From contig JSZA02000027.1 in NCBI GenBank assembly GCA_000785145.2, positions 1-56,808 of the forward strand: a DNA stretch of 56,808 nt, read 5' to 3'. The position numbers and the translations under genes are program-made. Under the pieces are notes generated by a model. That model worked only from the letters and a program-made list of their open reading frames with translations, was not told where the DNA came from and searched no databases. Source of the stretch: Candidatus Thiomargarita nelsonii. GTDB taxonomy: Bacteria; Pseudomonadota; Gammaproteobacteria; Beggiatoales; Beggiatoaceae. Below are positions 8,819 through 17,479 of this stretch, piece after piece (the stretch's first letter is position 1; each line of letters starts with the position of its first letter).

Positions 8819-9874
8819 ATGAATTTTCAGGAATTACGTATTGGTTATGTGCCAGTCAGTAATAATTTCAAGCAACCTACTGATAGACGCAGATTTTGCC
8901 ACTATGCTTCTAAAAGAAATATTTCTTTTGAAATAGCAAAGCCTAGTGAAAGTTATGATGTTGTCATTGTAACACAAGTGGGTGATCTGAGTTTATGGCG
9001 TGATTATAACAAGGGTAAAGTTATCTTTGACTTTATTGATTCATATCTAGCCATTCCTAAAAATAATCCAAAAGGGTTACTAAGAGGATTGGGTAAATAT
9101 GCGGTTGGCCAAAGCCGTTATTTACAATTAAATTATTGGAAAGCACTTGAAAGTATGTGCCAACGTGCAGATGCCGTGATATGTATCACGGAGGAACAAA
9201 AACAAGATATTTCTAAATTTTGTCAAAATGTTCATATTATTTTTGACATCCATACTAATGTCGTCCGTCATGTTAAAACGGATTATTCAAGCAGTAAAGT
9301 TTTTAATTTTGTTTGGGAGGGTTTACCAGAAAATCTGCATTTGTTTTCTGAAATTCAAGGTGTGTTGAAATATCTTAAATCTAAGTATCAAATCGCCTTG
9401 CACATTGTAACGGACTTAGAATTTTATCAATTTTTCAGAAAATATCGCAAGCGGCATACCACCGATATAGCACACAAGTTGTTTGATAACTTGTTTGATA
9501 ATGTTTATCTTTACGGGTGGAACGAGCAACTTTGTTCTAACATTATTACTGCATGTGATATGGCTCTAATCCCCATCGATCTTAATAACCCGCTTGCTTC
9601 TGGAAAACCAGAAACTAAACTTATGTTATTTTGGCGCATGGGCGTACCTGCCGTCGTTTCTGCTACACCTGTATATACGAGGACAATGCAGCGATGTGGA
9701 TTATCAATGGCTTGCCGAACTCAACAAGAATGGCAAGAAACCTTAGAGCGATACATTATTGATATGTCTGCGAGGCAAGATGCTGGTCAACGTGGCAAAA
9801 CCTTTGCTGAGAATTATTACAGTGAAGAAAAAATATTGGCGCAATGGGATAGTCTTATTGCATCTGTTTTGTAA
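8819..9874 (+). CDS. Glycosyltransferase-like protein
   Basis: 351 residues, five bases after the reductase gene. It looks like a GT-B transferase with a weak first domain: IVTQVGDLSLWRDYNKGKVIFDFIDSY, then QRADAVICITEEQKQDI, and a second domain ending ASGKPETKLMLFWRMGVPAVVSATPVYTRTM, the 'K-x-x-E/K...G-x-P-x-V' donor-site pattern of family 4/1 enzymes. By position it would transfer the CDP-sugar product of the preceding cassette. Recognition is by layout and the C-terminal motif only. Confidence 0.6.
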   Translation: MNFQELRIGYVPVSNNFKQPTDRRRFCHYASKRNISFEIAKPSESYDVVIVTQVGDLSLWRDYNKGKVIFDFIDSYLAIPKNNPKGLLRGLGKYAVGQSRYLQLNYWKALESMCQRADAVICITEEQKQDISKFCQNVHIIFDIHTNVVRHVKTDYSSSKVFNFVWEGLPENLHLFSEIQGVLKYLKSKYQIALHIVTDLEFYQFFRKYRKRHTTDIAHKLFDNLFDNVYLYGWNEQLCSNIITACDMALIPIDLNNPLASGKPETKLMLFWRMGVPAVVSATPVYTRTMQRCGLSMACRTQQEWQETLERYIIDMSARQDAGQRGKTFAENYYSEEKILAQWDSLIASVL

Positions 9875-9892
9875 ACATAAAATTGTTCAATT

Positions 9893-11179
9893 ATGGATAA
9901 ATTTCATCTGGCCAGCTTGGTATTATCCCTAGCGACCGGCGGGACTGCCTTTGTTCTCGTATTCACGCAGCCATCATCGCCCCCTTCTCGTCCGAAATAC
10001 GTCTTTCACGTTGAAGATTATCAGGTGCCTGCCACCGATTGCGATAACAGTGGATGTGACTGGACACCGGCTTTTGAGCGATTGATGGACGATCCTGAGT
10101 GTTCGCCGGAGAGCAATAAAAGGCAGGGTTGTAAGGTCCAATTGGGCTGTAACACCACCTACGAATTGCGCTCGGGTCCCATCGATGTCTGCCGTCAGAT
10201 GGTTTTTGAAGGATGTGGCGGTGCCGGATGGGGTGCCTCCACCATCATCAAGACGGTTGCTGGCATTGATGCGTTTCGACTTCACACTAATTGTCTTAGC
10301 AGCGATGGGGGTGCTGCTTGGACCGTGATTCGAGACTTAGCTATTCTAGGGACGAGCATCAACAAAATAGATCAGGAGCACCCCACCTACGGGCTTCACG
10401 CCGAAGCTAGGTTCAAGGCGGAAAATTTGTGGATTTCAGGCTTCACCCAAGGGATACGCATCAGTGCGGATGTGAATCGCACTCCCGCGACTAATGCCAA
10501 CAATTTCGCCATAGACTACGTGAGGATCGATGCGAATGCCCATGCAGGGCTCTACGTGGACGGGGGCGATACCAACGCTGGATACGGCATCGGCGTGGAT
10601 TCTTCCAGCAACTGTCAGCGGGCGGAGGGGCATCAGTGTGCCAATATCTATGACAGTAGTTTCCTTGGGAATACTTGGGTGGCTGCCCATACTGCGACTG
10701 CGAAAAACGGGGAAACTGGTAAAGCATTTCCCGGGTATATTTTTGAAGGGTTAAGCGCCCGCTCCATGTGCGTCAACTGTTATGCTGAAATGGATCAGGA
10801 ACCGTCCCAAGTGGATCAGAACAGTATGGTCATTGGTGGGTTGCTTATGTCTGAAGGCGCGGGTTATATCCAGCAGGGGCCTCTGGTGAATCGCTTGGCG
10901 GCCATTAACGATTCTGATCCCAATAATAAGGTTAAAATATGTCTAGGGAATTGCGGCTCGCCCGGCGCATTCTACGAGCTTCAAGCCTACGCGGGCGTTC
11001 CGGTGTGGCCTCTTCGAGCGAAGTACGACTCCGCTACTCATAGCTATCTGTACGATATTGCCAATCTTGATGCGGCGGTGTCCCTTCGCATTAAAGCGCT
11101 CAGTGACGATTCTCCGGGTTGGGCACCTAGCACCCCCATAGGCTCTGTGAAGCTGAAGGTTATAAGCAAAGGAGAGTAA
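9893..11179 (+). CDS. Secreted/anchored protein, probable right-handed beta-helix
   Basis: 428 residues, function not recognised. The N-terminus (HLASLVLSLATGGTAFVLVF) is a signal peptide or membrane anchor, followed by a Pro/Ser linker and a Cys-rich region (CDNSGCDW, CKVQLGC, CRQMVFEGCGG). Then come short repeating strands such as AENLWISGFTQGIRISADV and NAGYGIGVDSSSNC, typical of pectate-lyase-like or phage-tailspike beta-helices. Such proteins bind or cleave polysaccharide, which fits the cluster. By eye its third codon positions are much richer in G/C than its neighbours', suggesting recent transfer. Its stop overlaps the next start as TAATG. Confidence 0.6.
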   Translation: MDKFHLASLVLSLATGGTAFVLVFTQPSSPPSRPKYVFHVEDYQVPATDCDNSGCDWTPAFERLMDDPECSPESNKRQGCKVQLGCNTTYELRSGPIDVCRQMVFEGCGGAGWGASTIIKTVAGIDAFRLHTNCLSSDGGAAWTVIRDLAILGTSINKIDQEHPTYGLHAEARFKAENLWISGFTQGIRISADVNRTPATNANNFAIDYVRIDANAHAGLYVDGGDTNAGYGIGVDSSSNCQRAEGHQCANIYDSSFLGNTWVAAHTATAKNGETGKAFPGYIFEGLSARSMCVNCYAEMDQEPSQVDQNSMVIGGLLMSEGAGYIQQGPLVNRLAAINDSDPNNKVKICLGNCGSPGAFYELQAYAGVPVWPLRAKYDSATHSYLYDIANLDAAVSLRIKALSDDSPGWAPSTPIGSVKLKVISKGE

Positions 11180-11528
11180 TGAAAAAAAAAACTTCTAGTA
11201 TTGATTATTGGATTCCTCTTTATTTTTGTTGTAGCGATTCTATCCTATCACGCCGTGGATAATTCATTATCAGCAGAAGACAGAGGGTTGGTTAGTTGTA
11301 GATTCCGATGCTGCTTGGGTGTCTCTGAATGCAAAAATATATCCCCTTTCAATAGAAAAAATCAAATCAAGCACAGAAGGTTCTTTTGTTATATTCCGCC
11401 TTATGCGATTTATGCAAGAGCCATTTACTTATGTTTATGGATTATATTCAAGGCATGGGCGGTTTTATCCTCCTTACAATTTTATACCAGATGTTAATTA
11501 CAGTGAATTTCTTCAAAATTTTTATTGA
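11179..11528 (+). pseudogene. Frameshifted small gene with an A10 tract after the start
   Basis: ATG at 11179 is followed by ten A residues (11182-11191). Read directly, the frame ends at once. Skipping one base gives MKKKLLVLIIGFLFIFVVAI, a convincing signal/anchor sequence, continuing to about 11290. A second +1 shift near 11283-11290 opens a frame that runs to the TGA at 11526-11528 (WLVVDSDAAWVSL... to ...YSEFLQNFY). The composite would be about 115 residues with no recognised family. It may be a broken gene, or the first site may be corrected by transcriptional slippage on A10. Two sequencing errors are also possible. Confidence 0.5.
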
Positions 11529-11547
11529 AATGTAGAACAATATAGCT

Positions 11548-12573
11548 ATGAAAAAAGATTCTGATTATGGTGCGCTAGTGATTTCACTTGATTTTGAACT
11601 TCACTGGGGCATGCGAGAAAAAAGAACAACCACTGGAAATTACCGACAGAACTTGTTAGGTGTGAGGGAAGTGATACCAAAAATGCTCTCAATTTTTGAA
11701 GAATTTGGGATATCCGCTACCTGGGCGACGGTTGGGTTTCTCTTTGCCAATTCAAAACAAGAGTTAGAGTCCTTCTCTCCAACTGTCAAACCTCTATACG
11801 ATGATGCTAAGCTGTTTCCCTATCGGGAAGAGATTGGTCAGGATGAAAAAGCGGATCCATTTCATTATGCACCGAGCCTAATTAAGGCTATTCAAAGGAC
11901 TCCACGCCAAGAAATAGCAACTCATACCTTTTCACATTACTATTGTTTAGAGCCAGGACAAACAAAAGCTTCGTTTGAAGCTGATTTAAAAAGTGCCATT
12001 GCAATTGATGACGGACTTAAATCAATAGTCTTTCCACGAAACCAACATAATCCAGATTATGAAGACATATTGCTAGAGGCCGGAATAATCTGTTATCGAG
12101 GTAATCAGCCTACATGGATGTATCGCCCCTCTTTTGAAAGAGAGAACAGCAAGACGCTCAGGCGTGCAGCCAGATTGATAGATACATATCTACCTATAGC
12201 AGGCTCACATACTATCAAGTGGGAAAATATACGACAACATAACGGGATTTGTAATGTCCCCGCGAGTATTTTCCTAAGGTCCTATTCTCCGCGATTGAAA
12301 GGATTAGAAAAACTGCGTTTACGGCGAATCACGCAAAGCATCAAAAAAGCCGCCATTTCTCATAAAATTGTTCATCTCTGGTGGCATCCTCACAATTTCG
12401 GGGTTTTTATAGATGAGAATATGGCCGTATTGAGAGCCATATTAAATGAATTTAAGCATTGCCAACAAAATTATGGTATGCGTTCAATGTCTATGGCAGA
12501 AGTCGCATTAACAGCACAAAAGGGAAAAAATACGGTATTTGGGACTCCAAAAACAAAAAACGAAAAAATATAA
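11548..12573 (+). CDS. Polysaccharide deacetylase family protein
   Basis: 341 residues, a NodB-like carbohydrate esterase 4 relative. Near the N-terminus it has ALVISLDFELHWGMRE, where the Asp-x-Glu lies at the usual catalytic/metal position. ATWATVGFLF is the 'ATFFVxG' equivalent, and EIATHTFSHYYC contains the metal-binding H-x3-H. IVHLWWHPHNFG near the end supplies the final His motif. This layout matches deacetylase-like proteins found in O-antigen and exopolysaccharide loci, which remove N-acetyl or O-acetyl groups. No signal peptide is evident, so it may act in the cytoplasm. Confidence 0.82.
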   Translation: MKKDSDYGALVISLDFELHWGMREKRTTTGNYRQNLLGVREVIPKMLSIFEEFGISATWATVGFLFANSKQELESFSPTVKPLYDDAKLFPYREEIGQDEKADPFHYAPSLIKAIQRTPRQEIATHTFSHYYCLEPGQTKASFEADLKSAIAIDDGLKSIVFPRNQHNPDYEDILLEAGIICYRGNQPTWMYRPSFERENSKTLRRAARLIDTYLPIAGSHTIKWENIRQHNGICNVPASIFLRSYSPRLKGLEKLRLRRITQSIKKAAISHKIVHLWWHPHNFGVFIDENMAVLRAILNEFKHCQQNYGMRSMSMAEVALTAQKGKNTVFGTPKTKNEKI

Positions 12574-12577
12574 GATA

Positions 12578-13732
12578 ATGAAAATTCTATTATTTGCCAA
12601 CACAGATTGGTATCTTTATAATTTTCGCTTACCCTTAGCGAAATACCTGAAAGAAAAGGGCTTAGAAGTTATTTTAGTCTCTCCACCGGGCGCCTATGGC
12701 ACTAAGCTTGAAGAAAATGGCTTCCGTTGGATTTCGGTGCCCATGGAGCGTCGTAGCTTGAATCCTTGGAAGGAATTTAAGCTATTGCGCCACCTTAGAA
12801 AACTTTATGCTAAAGAAAAACCCGATTTAGTTCATAATTTTACTATAAAAAATGTAGTTTATGGCTCTTTGGCGGCACAGATGGCGGGTATCAAGCCACG
12901 GGTCAATGCCGTCACGGGCTTAGGTCATATATTTACCAGCAATGGCTGGCTGGCTCGCTTGATTCGCCCTATTGTCAGCCGTCTGCTCCGTGTCGCATTA
13001 CAGGGAAATAAAAGTCTTCTAATTCTACAAAATCCTGATGATTACCAAGCTTTCGTTAATGCAGATTTAGTCTTACCTAAAAACATTCGGCTGATCCGTG
13101 GCTCGGGCGTTGATACTGAGCGGTTTAAACCAAGTTCTCAGAAGAGGCAAGGCGTATTTCGAGTCCTTTTAGCCACCCGTTTGCTATGGGAAAAAGGTGT
13201 TGGCGAGTATGTGGAGGCGGCAAGAAAGTTGAAAGGCGATAACCAAGCTATCGAATTTCTGTTGGCTGGTTCTCCTGATCCCGGAAATCCAGCATCGGTG
13301 CCACCGGCTCAAATTGATGCCTGGGCGCGTGAGGGCATTATTACCGCTTTAGGTCATCTGGATAAGATGGAAGATATTTTAAATGAGGTGGATTTGGTCG
13401 TTTTACCCAGTTATCGGGAGGGGCTTCCTCGCATTCTTTTGGAAGCGGCTGCCTATGGTTTGCCCATCGTGACAACTGACGCGCCCGGTTGCCGTGAAAT
13501 CGTGGCGGATGAGGTGAATGGTTTTTTGGTACCTTGCAAGGATTCCGCTGCATTGGCGACCGCTATTCAACGTATTCTGGATAATCCTGAAGAACGTGCG
13601 CGTATGGGGGCAGCAAGCCGCTCTAAGGTTTTAGCGGAATTTGATCAGAAAATCGTTTTGAGAGAGACTTTTGAGGTTTATAGGGAGTTAGGTATTGGCA
13701 ATGCGTTGATAATAACGCCCCCGATAAAGTAA
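12578..13732 (+). CDS. Glycosyltransferase family 4
   Basis: 384 residues, starting at ATG 12578 (MKILLFANTDWYLYNFR), four bases after the deacetylase stop; an in-frame extension to 12539 lies inside that gene and is not needed. It resembles the PglA/WbpH-like GT4 group: PDLVHNFTIKNVVYGSLAA in the acceptor domain, ATRLLWEKGVGEYVEAA at the interdomain strand, and PSYREGLPRILLEAAAYGLPIV with the E-x7-E donor motif. It probably transfers an N-acetylhexosamine or similar sugar onto a polyprenyl-linked intermediate. Its 3' end overlaps the convergent dioxygenase gene by 45 bases. Confidence 0.9.
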   Translation: MKILLFANTDWYLYNFRLPLAKYLKEKGLEVILVSPPGAYGTKLEENGFRWISVPMERRSLNPWKEFKLLRHLRKLYAKEKPDLVHNFTIKNVVYGSLAAQMAGIKPRVNAVTGLGHIFTSNGWLARLIRPIVSRLLRVALQGNKSLLILQNPDDYQAFVNADLVLPKNIRLIRGSGVDTERFKPSSQKRQGVFRVLLATRLLWEKGVGEYVEAARKLKGDNQAIEFLLAGSPDPGNPASVPPAQIDAWAREGIITALGHLDKMEDILNEVDLVVLPSYREGLPRILLEAAAYGLPIVTTDAPGCREIVADEVNGFLVPCKDSAALATAIQRILDNPEERARMGAASRSKVLAEFDQKIVLRETFEVYRELGIGNALIITPPIK

Positions 13733-14572
13733 TCGTTGTTGGTTATCCTCCGTAAATCCAGAGCGATCATGCAACACATTATTACTAATCAGTCCTTGTC
13801 CAGCTTGCAGAGTGGCTCTGAAAATATAAGCAGAATCGCTATCTAATATCTTTTCTAAAAATTGCACGGCTGCCTGGGTGAGCTTGTCCGATTGCCAAGT
13901 AATAGAGCGTTTCCGTTTCGTATAACGCATGTGCAAACTGCCCCCTGGCGTTAATGAAAAAACGGGACCACAGCGAGTCGGGCGAATTTCTTCTCCATTT
14001 GTCACATTGGGCGGAATACACATCACTTCAGGCTGCATCAGGGCATGGATATAATCTGGATTCTCATCTCGCAATAGGATATAAGCAATTTCGTGATCCA
14101 GTAAGGCATTTTCTCCCCCTTTTTCGGCACTACGCACACAATGTAATAAAAGGCCATAAATTTGCTTATCAAGTGCATTATAATAACCATCAGTGTGCCA
14201 ATGAATCGGGCGATTGGTATAGGGAATATACGTTTGTCGCGTGCCACCTGATGCCACTGTTAAGGAGGTGATAGCATCCTCATCGGCGCACATATTGTTG
14301 TCTAATTGAGTCAGACTAAATTGTTTACCTAATTCATGGGGAATCGCTTTATCTTCATTTTTCAGTGGACTGGCATAAATTGCCATATTGGCAAGCTGAC
14401 AACGTGTTAATATGGCTTCATGTTCTGCCCGAGTCAGGCGACGTGGATCGTTGATTTCTACCACTAAGGCTGAGAAGTCGCTGGGGTAATTTTCCAATTT
14501 ACGTGCCCGCCAGGCTTGATATGCCTTGTCATTGTCCAAATTAAAGGGACTGTTCTCTGTTTGCAGGTTCAT
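13688..14572 (-). CDS. TauD/TfdA-family Fe(II)/2-oxoglutarate dioxygenase
   Basis: 294 residues from ATG 14572, preceded by a good AAGGAGA ribosome-binding site; a 22-codon upstream extension is rejected on that basis. It has the facial-triad motif HWHTDGYY (His-x-Asp) near the middle and the distal NNVLHDRSGF with the second His, followed by RLLYRGRYY with the 2-oxoglutarate-binding Arg. The family hydroxylates a small organic substrate with Fe(II) and O2, releasing succinate and CO2. Substrate unknown. It is convergent with the glycan cluster and not obviously part of it. The hairpin at 14647 lies upstream of this gene. Confidence 0.8.
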   Translation of the reverse strand: MNLQTENSPFNLDNDKAYQAWRARKLENYPSDFSALVVEINDPRRLTRAEHEAILTRCQLANMAIYASPLKNEDKAIPHELGKQFSLTQLDNNMCADEDAITSLTVASGGTRQTYIPYTNRPIHWHTDGYYNALDKQIYGLLLHCVRSAEKGGENALLDHEIAYILLRDENPDYIHALMQPEVMCIPPNVTNGEEIRPTRCGPVFSLTPGGSLHMRYTKRKRSITWQSDKLTQAAVQFLEKILDSDSAYIFRATLQAGQGLISNNVLHDRSGFTEDNQQRLLYRGRYYQRIANT

Positions 14573-14646
14573 GATATTTCTCCTTGCATTTATGTTTAAA
14601 ATAATAAGTGCATGGCCAAATGTTTTATGGCAGTTCAAAGTGTCTT

Positions 14647-14683
14647 AAAAATCCTATTTCTTCAAGAAATAGGATTTTTTTTT
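14647..14683. terminator. Bidirectional hairpin of the AAATCCTATTT repeat family
   Basis: Inverted repeat AAATCCTATTTCTT / AAGAAATAGGATTT with a short loop, flanked by A and T runs. It has the form of a rho-independent terminator in either direction, but it lies between two divergent genes (dioxygenase on minus, membrane protein on plus), where a terminator is not needed. The same hairpin recurs at 16404, 22580, 25404, 36144, 43489-43555 and 44814, so it is a dispersed repeat. Confidence 0.6.
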
Positions 14684-14804
14684 ATTTCCTTACCCAAAAT
14701 TTCTGTCTATGCACTTGCTCACCACGAAACTTACTACCTAATAACAGCTACATTGTACACCGTTTTTAATCCATTTTATTTTTAATCCATTTTATACTTG
14801 GGAT

Positions 14805-16124
14805 ATGACACTTAAAAAATTTATTTTTCGACGCAGAGCGTGGGAACGAGTCTCTCCTGCCTTAATCCTTTTATCGTTGTTCATTTTAATGACGTTCTAT
14901 GTTTCCACTCAAAATATCATTTCCATTAATAATGGTATCGCATGGGATGCTGAAGTTTATTATTCTATGTCTAGCCAATTTGTGAATGGAGAGACGCCTA
15001 TAACCGGCATAGAACCTTTTATTTACAGAATTGGCACGACTTATATCGTCGCAAAGCTGTTTCCGCAAAATTTAGTGCAGGGTTATTTATTCTATAATTT
15101 AACGATAGGGTTTTTAACCCTATTATTGTTTTATTTTTTTTTACGATTATTTATCAATCACCAAGTCATTCTTTTATTTTTCTTAGTCGCTTATGTCATC
15201 AATCCTTTAGGCGTGCTTCGTTTTACTCTTTTATATCCGATTAATACTGATCCGAGTGCCATTTTTTTGAGTTTACTGATCTTATATATCAGTGTCTATT
15301 TTAATCAGTTGAATTGGATAATCACTTTATTATTAAGTCTGTTAACTTTAATCGGCGTTTTATTTAGGGAAATTGTTATTTTAGCCCCCTTATCAGTCAT
15401 GCTGAGCTATTTCATTAGCGTTTTTTACAAAAAACAGTTGTTGGACATTTATCAAGTTATATATAGAACAATACCTGTGCTTGCGTCTATGATATGTTTT
15501 GCACTATCTCATCGCCTGGTGGAAGTCTATCCTTCTGAATATAGTTTTTATTCTCAAGCGATTTCGTATATCCAAATTAATTTACAGAATCCAAGTCAAT
15601 ATATCGCGGCTATCTTGATGACGATTGGTCCAATTATTCTATTGCCTATTGTTTTATATCGGTATATATCACACAAAGAGGTGACATTAATTATTTATAT
15701 GTTTGGCATATTGGTTTTATCTTTCATAGGGGGAATGCACATTGATAGGTTTATTTTCTGGGGAGAAATAGTCTATATACCATTAATTGGTATTGTTGTT
15801 TATCATTTTCATACAAACACAAATTCTATTCTCGAAAAACTTTTGTTATTTTTTCCCGTTTTTGTTGCACAATTATTGGCACATAGAGCTTTTATGCCAA
15901 TACCAGATATGCAAAGCTTGAATTTGTTTGGTCCCATTATCACTGATAATATTCAGTTTATCTTATTTTCTCCCTATGGCTCTCAAATAAGTGCCATATA
16001 TACTTATGCAAGCACGATGAGTCAAGCACTACGTTTGCAGATTATGTTTCAATATTTCATTTTGTTCGCTTATTTGATGTTGGTACATCACTTTTTCGTT
16101 TATTTGAGAAAGAAATCAGCTTGA
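14805..16124 (+). CDS. Multi-pass membrane protein, GT-C-like
   Basis: 439 residues with about ten to twelve hydrophobic segments. After the first membrane helix comes a loop with IAWDAEVYYSMSSQFVNG (Asp at about residue 48) and later YPINTDPSAIFLSLLILY. An acidic residue in the first external loop is the hallmark of GT-C glycosyltransferases using polyprenyl-phosphate sugars. No exact family is recognised. It may glycosylate a surface molecule alongside the upstream cluster, but it stands alone. ATG 14805 follows an AT-rich leader without a clear ribosome-binding site. Confidence 0.6.
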   Translation: MTLKKFIFRRRAWERVSPALILLSLFILMTFYVSTQNIISINNGIAWDAEVYYSMSSQFVNGETPITGIEPFIYRIGTTYIVAKLFPQNLVQGYLFYNLTIGFLTLLLFYFFLRLFINHQVILLFFLVAYVINPLGVLRFTLLYPINTDPSAIFLSLLILYISVYFNQLNWIITLLLSLLTLIGVLFREIVILAPLSVMLSYFISVFYKKQLLDIYQVIYRTIPVLASMICFALSHRLVEVYPSEYSFYSQAISYIQINLQNPSQYIAAILMTIGPIILLPIVLYRYISHKEVTLIIYMFGILVLSFIGGMHIDRFIFWGEIVYIPLIGIVVYHFHTNTNSILEKLLLFFPVFVAQLLAHRAFMPIPDMQSLNLFGPIITDNIQFILFSPYGSQISAIYTYASTMSQALRLQIMFQYFILFAYLMLVHHFFVYLRKKSA

Positions 16125-16179
16125 TTTTTTCATCCTGAATACGCTCATCAAGCCGACACAAGTTTTTTTTGTTGGTATC

Positions 16180-16397
16180 ACTCGATGTTCAAGTTTTTTT
16201 AACTTGACATGTTGGAGTCCAAAGCTTTAGCTTTGGACTAGCCGCTACCAGTCCAAAGCTAAAGCTTTGGACTCCAAGTGCTTTGACATGTTGGAGTCCA
16301 AAGCTTTAGCTTTGGACTAGCCCGCTACCAGTCCAAAGCTAAAGCTTTGGACTCCAAGTGCTTTTGATGTCAAGATCAAAAAACTTGAACATCGAGT
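16180..16397. repeat. Nested palindromic element
   Basis: The 346 bases between the membrane-protein gene and rsfS hold no gene but a composite palindrome. Outer arms are ACTCGATGTTCAAGTTTTTT (from 16180) and its complement ending at about 16397. Inside are two tandem copies, about 80 bases apart (16213-16277 and 16293-16357), of an inner palindrome built on GGAGTCCAAAGCTTTAGCTT and its complement. Related inner palindromes occur at 22199 and 39157. The whole could extrude as a long cruciform. Confidence 0.85.
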
Positions 16398-16403
16398 ATC
16401 AAA

Positions 16404-16437
16404 AAAAATCCTATTTTTTTTAAAAATAGGATTTTTA
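16404..16437 (-). terminator. AAATCCTATTTT hairpin downstream of rsfS
   Basis: Hairpin AAAATCCTATTTTT / AAAAATAGGATTTT with A and T runs, 34 bases beyond the rsfS stop in the direction of rsfS transcription. It is well placed to terminate the nadD-rsfS transcript and belongs to the dispersed family first seen at 14647. Confidence 0.65.
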
Positions 16438-16470
16438 AGTGGGCGGCGGAATGCCTGGGCAAAGAATTTT

Positions 16471-16827
16471 TCAGATAAACATTTCAGTTGGCGATGAATT
16501 TTTTCCCATCTCACTCCAGAGCTTTTCCAATTGATAAAAGTCCCGAGTTTGCGGCTGCATGATATGTACAATAATATCGTTTAAGTCAACCAATGCCCAT
16601 TCGCCAACTTGAGTACCTTCTTTTCCCAAAGGTCGTTGTCCCTGTGCTTTTGCCTTTTCTATGACATGTTGAGCCAGCGCGATGACTTGTCGACCCGTCT
16701 GCCCCGTGGCGATTATCATAAAGTCGGTGATACTGCTGATCTTGCGGACATCAAGGACTTTAATATTTGTCGCTTTTTTATCTTCTAAAGCATTTTTTAC
16801 AATTGCCAGAAATTGTTCAGTGTCCAT
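16471..16827 (-). CDS. rsfS: Ribosomal silencing factor RsfS
   Basis: 118 residues, typical of the RsfS/Iojap family, which binds ribosomal protein L14 (uL14) and blocks subunit joining under starvation. Recognisable stretches are DVRKISSITDFMIIATGQTGRQV, EGTQVGEWALVDLNDIIVHIM and the closing RDFYQLEKLW. It follows nadD and overlaps its end by 11 bases, the conserved nadD-rsfS order of proteobacteria. The target L14 (rplN) is encoded 8 kb away. Confidence 0.95.
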   Translation of the reverse strand: MDTEQFLAIVKNALEDKKATNIKVLDVRKISSITDFMIIATGQTGRQVIALAQHVIEKAKAQGQRPLGKEGTQVGEWALVDLNDIIVHIMQPQTRDFYQLEKLWSEMGKNSSPTEMFI

Positions 16828-17479
16828 ACATAATCCTGTTACGGTAAAGCTGATGAGTGTTAATAATATCTAAAACCGCGAGCGGGAGCAAATAGCGGGG
16901 ATTTTTGCTGGCGGCGATCAGGTGACGAATTTGTGTTGCGGAAATGGCTAGCGCCGGAATTTTTTCCATCCAAATAGCACCACTGCTTTGCTTTCTCAAT
17001 TCCTCAAAACAATTAGCTTGATGCGCTTTTAAAAAATCTTGCATGAATTGTCCTTGGGGCATGGCGGTTTCTGGACGGCGGACGACTAATAAATGGGCTA
17101 AAGTGAGCAGTTGTTCCCATTGATGCCAATGGGGTAAATCCATAAAGGCATCCATACCTAAAATTAAACATAAAGGCTGGTGAGGATAGTCATCGCGCAA
17201 ACTGCTTAAAGTATCAACCATATAGGATGGACCCTGTCGCCGCAATTCTCGATCATCAAGGTTTAATCCTTTTACACCAGCGATAGCCGCTTGTACCATT
17301 TCTAAACGGCGTTGACTGCTGACAGAGGGTTGTTCTCGATGGGGGGGGTGTGCTGAGGGGAGCAAGCGTACTTGGGCTAAGTCTAGCTGCTCATATAATT
17401 CTAGGGCTAATCTTAAATGTCCGTGATGGATGGGATTAAAGGTGCCGCCTAAAATGCCTATAGGTTTTTTGTTTGTCAT
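16817..17479 (-). CDS. nadD: Nicotinate-nucleotide adenylyltransferase
   Basis: 220 residues from ATG 17479 (MTNKKPIGILGGTFNP); an in-frame hydrophobic extension to 17611 is not part of the family. It makes deamido-NAD from nicotinate mononucleotide and ATP in NAD synthesis. GGTFNPIHHGHLR is the nucleotidyltransferase HxGH site, LILGMDAFMDLPHWHQW the substrate-binding strand, and ISATQIRHLI the closing I-S-x-T-x-I-R motif. The 3' end overlaps rsfS. Confidence 0.95.
   Translation of the reverse strand: MTNKKPIGILGGTFNPIHHGHLRLALELYEQLDLAQVRLLPSAHPPHREQPSVSSQRRLEMVQAAIAGVKGLNLDDRELRRQGPSYMVDTLSSLRDDYPHQPLCLILGMDAFMDLPHWHQWEQLLTLAHLLVVRRPETAMPQGQFMQDFLKAHQANCFEELRKQSSGAIWMEKIPALAISATQIRHLIAASKNPRYLLPLAVLDIINTHQLYRNRIMYGH

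Noticed and set aside
10436..10727. Overlapping minus-strand frames inside the beta-helix gene
   Set aside because: High-GC third positions produce long open shadows on the opposite strand; no start signals or family resemblance.
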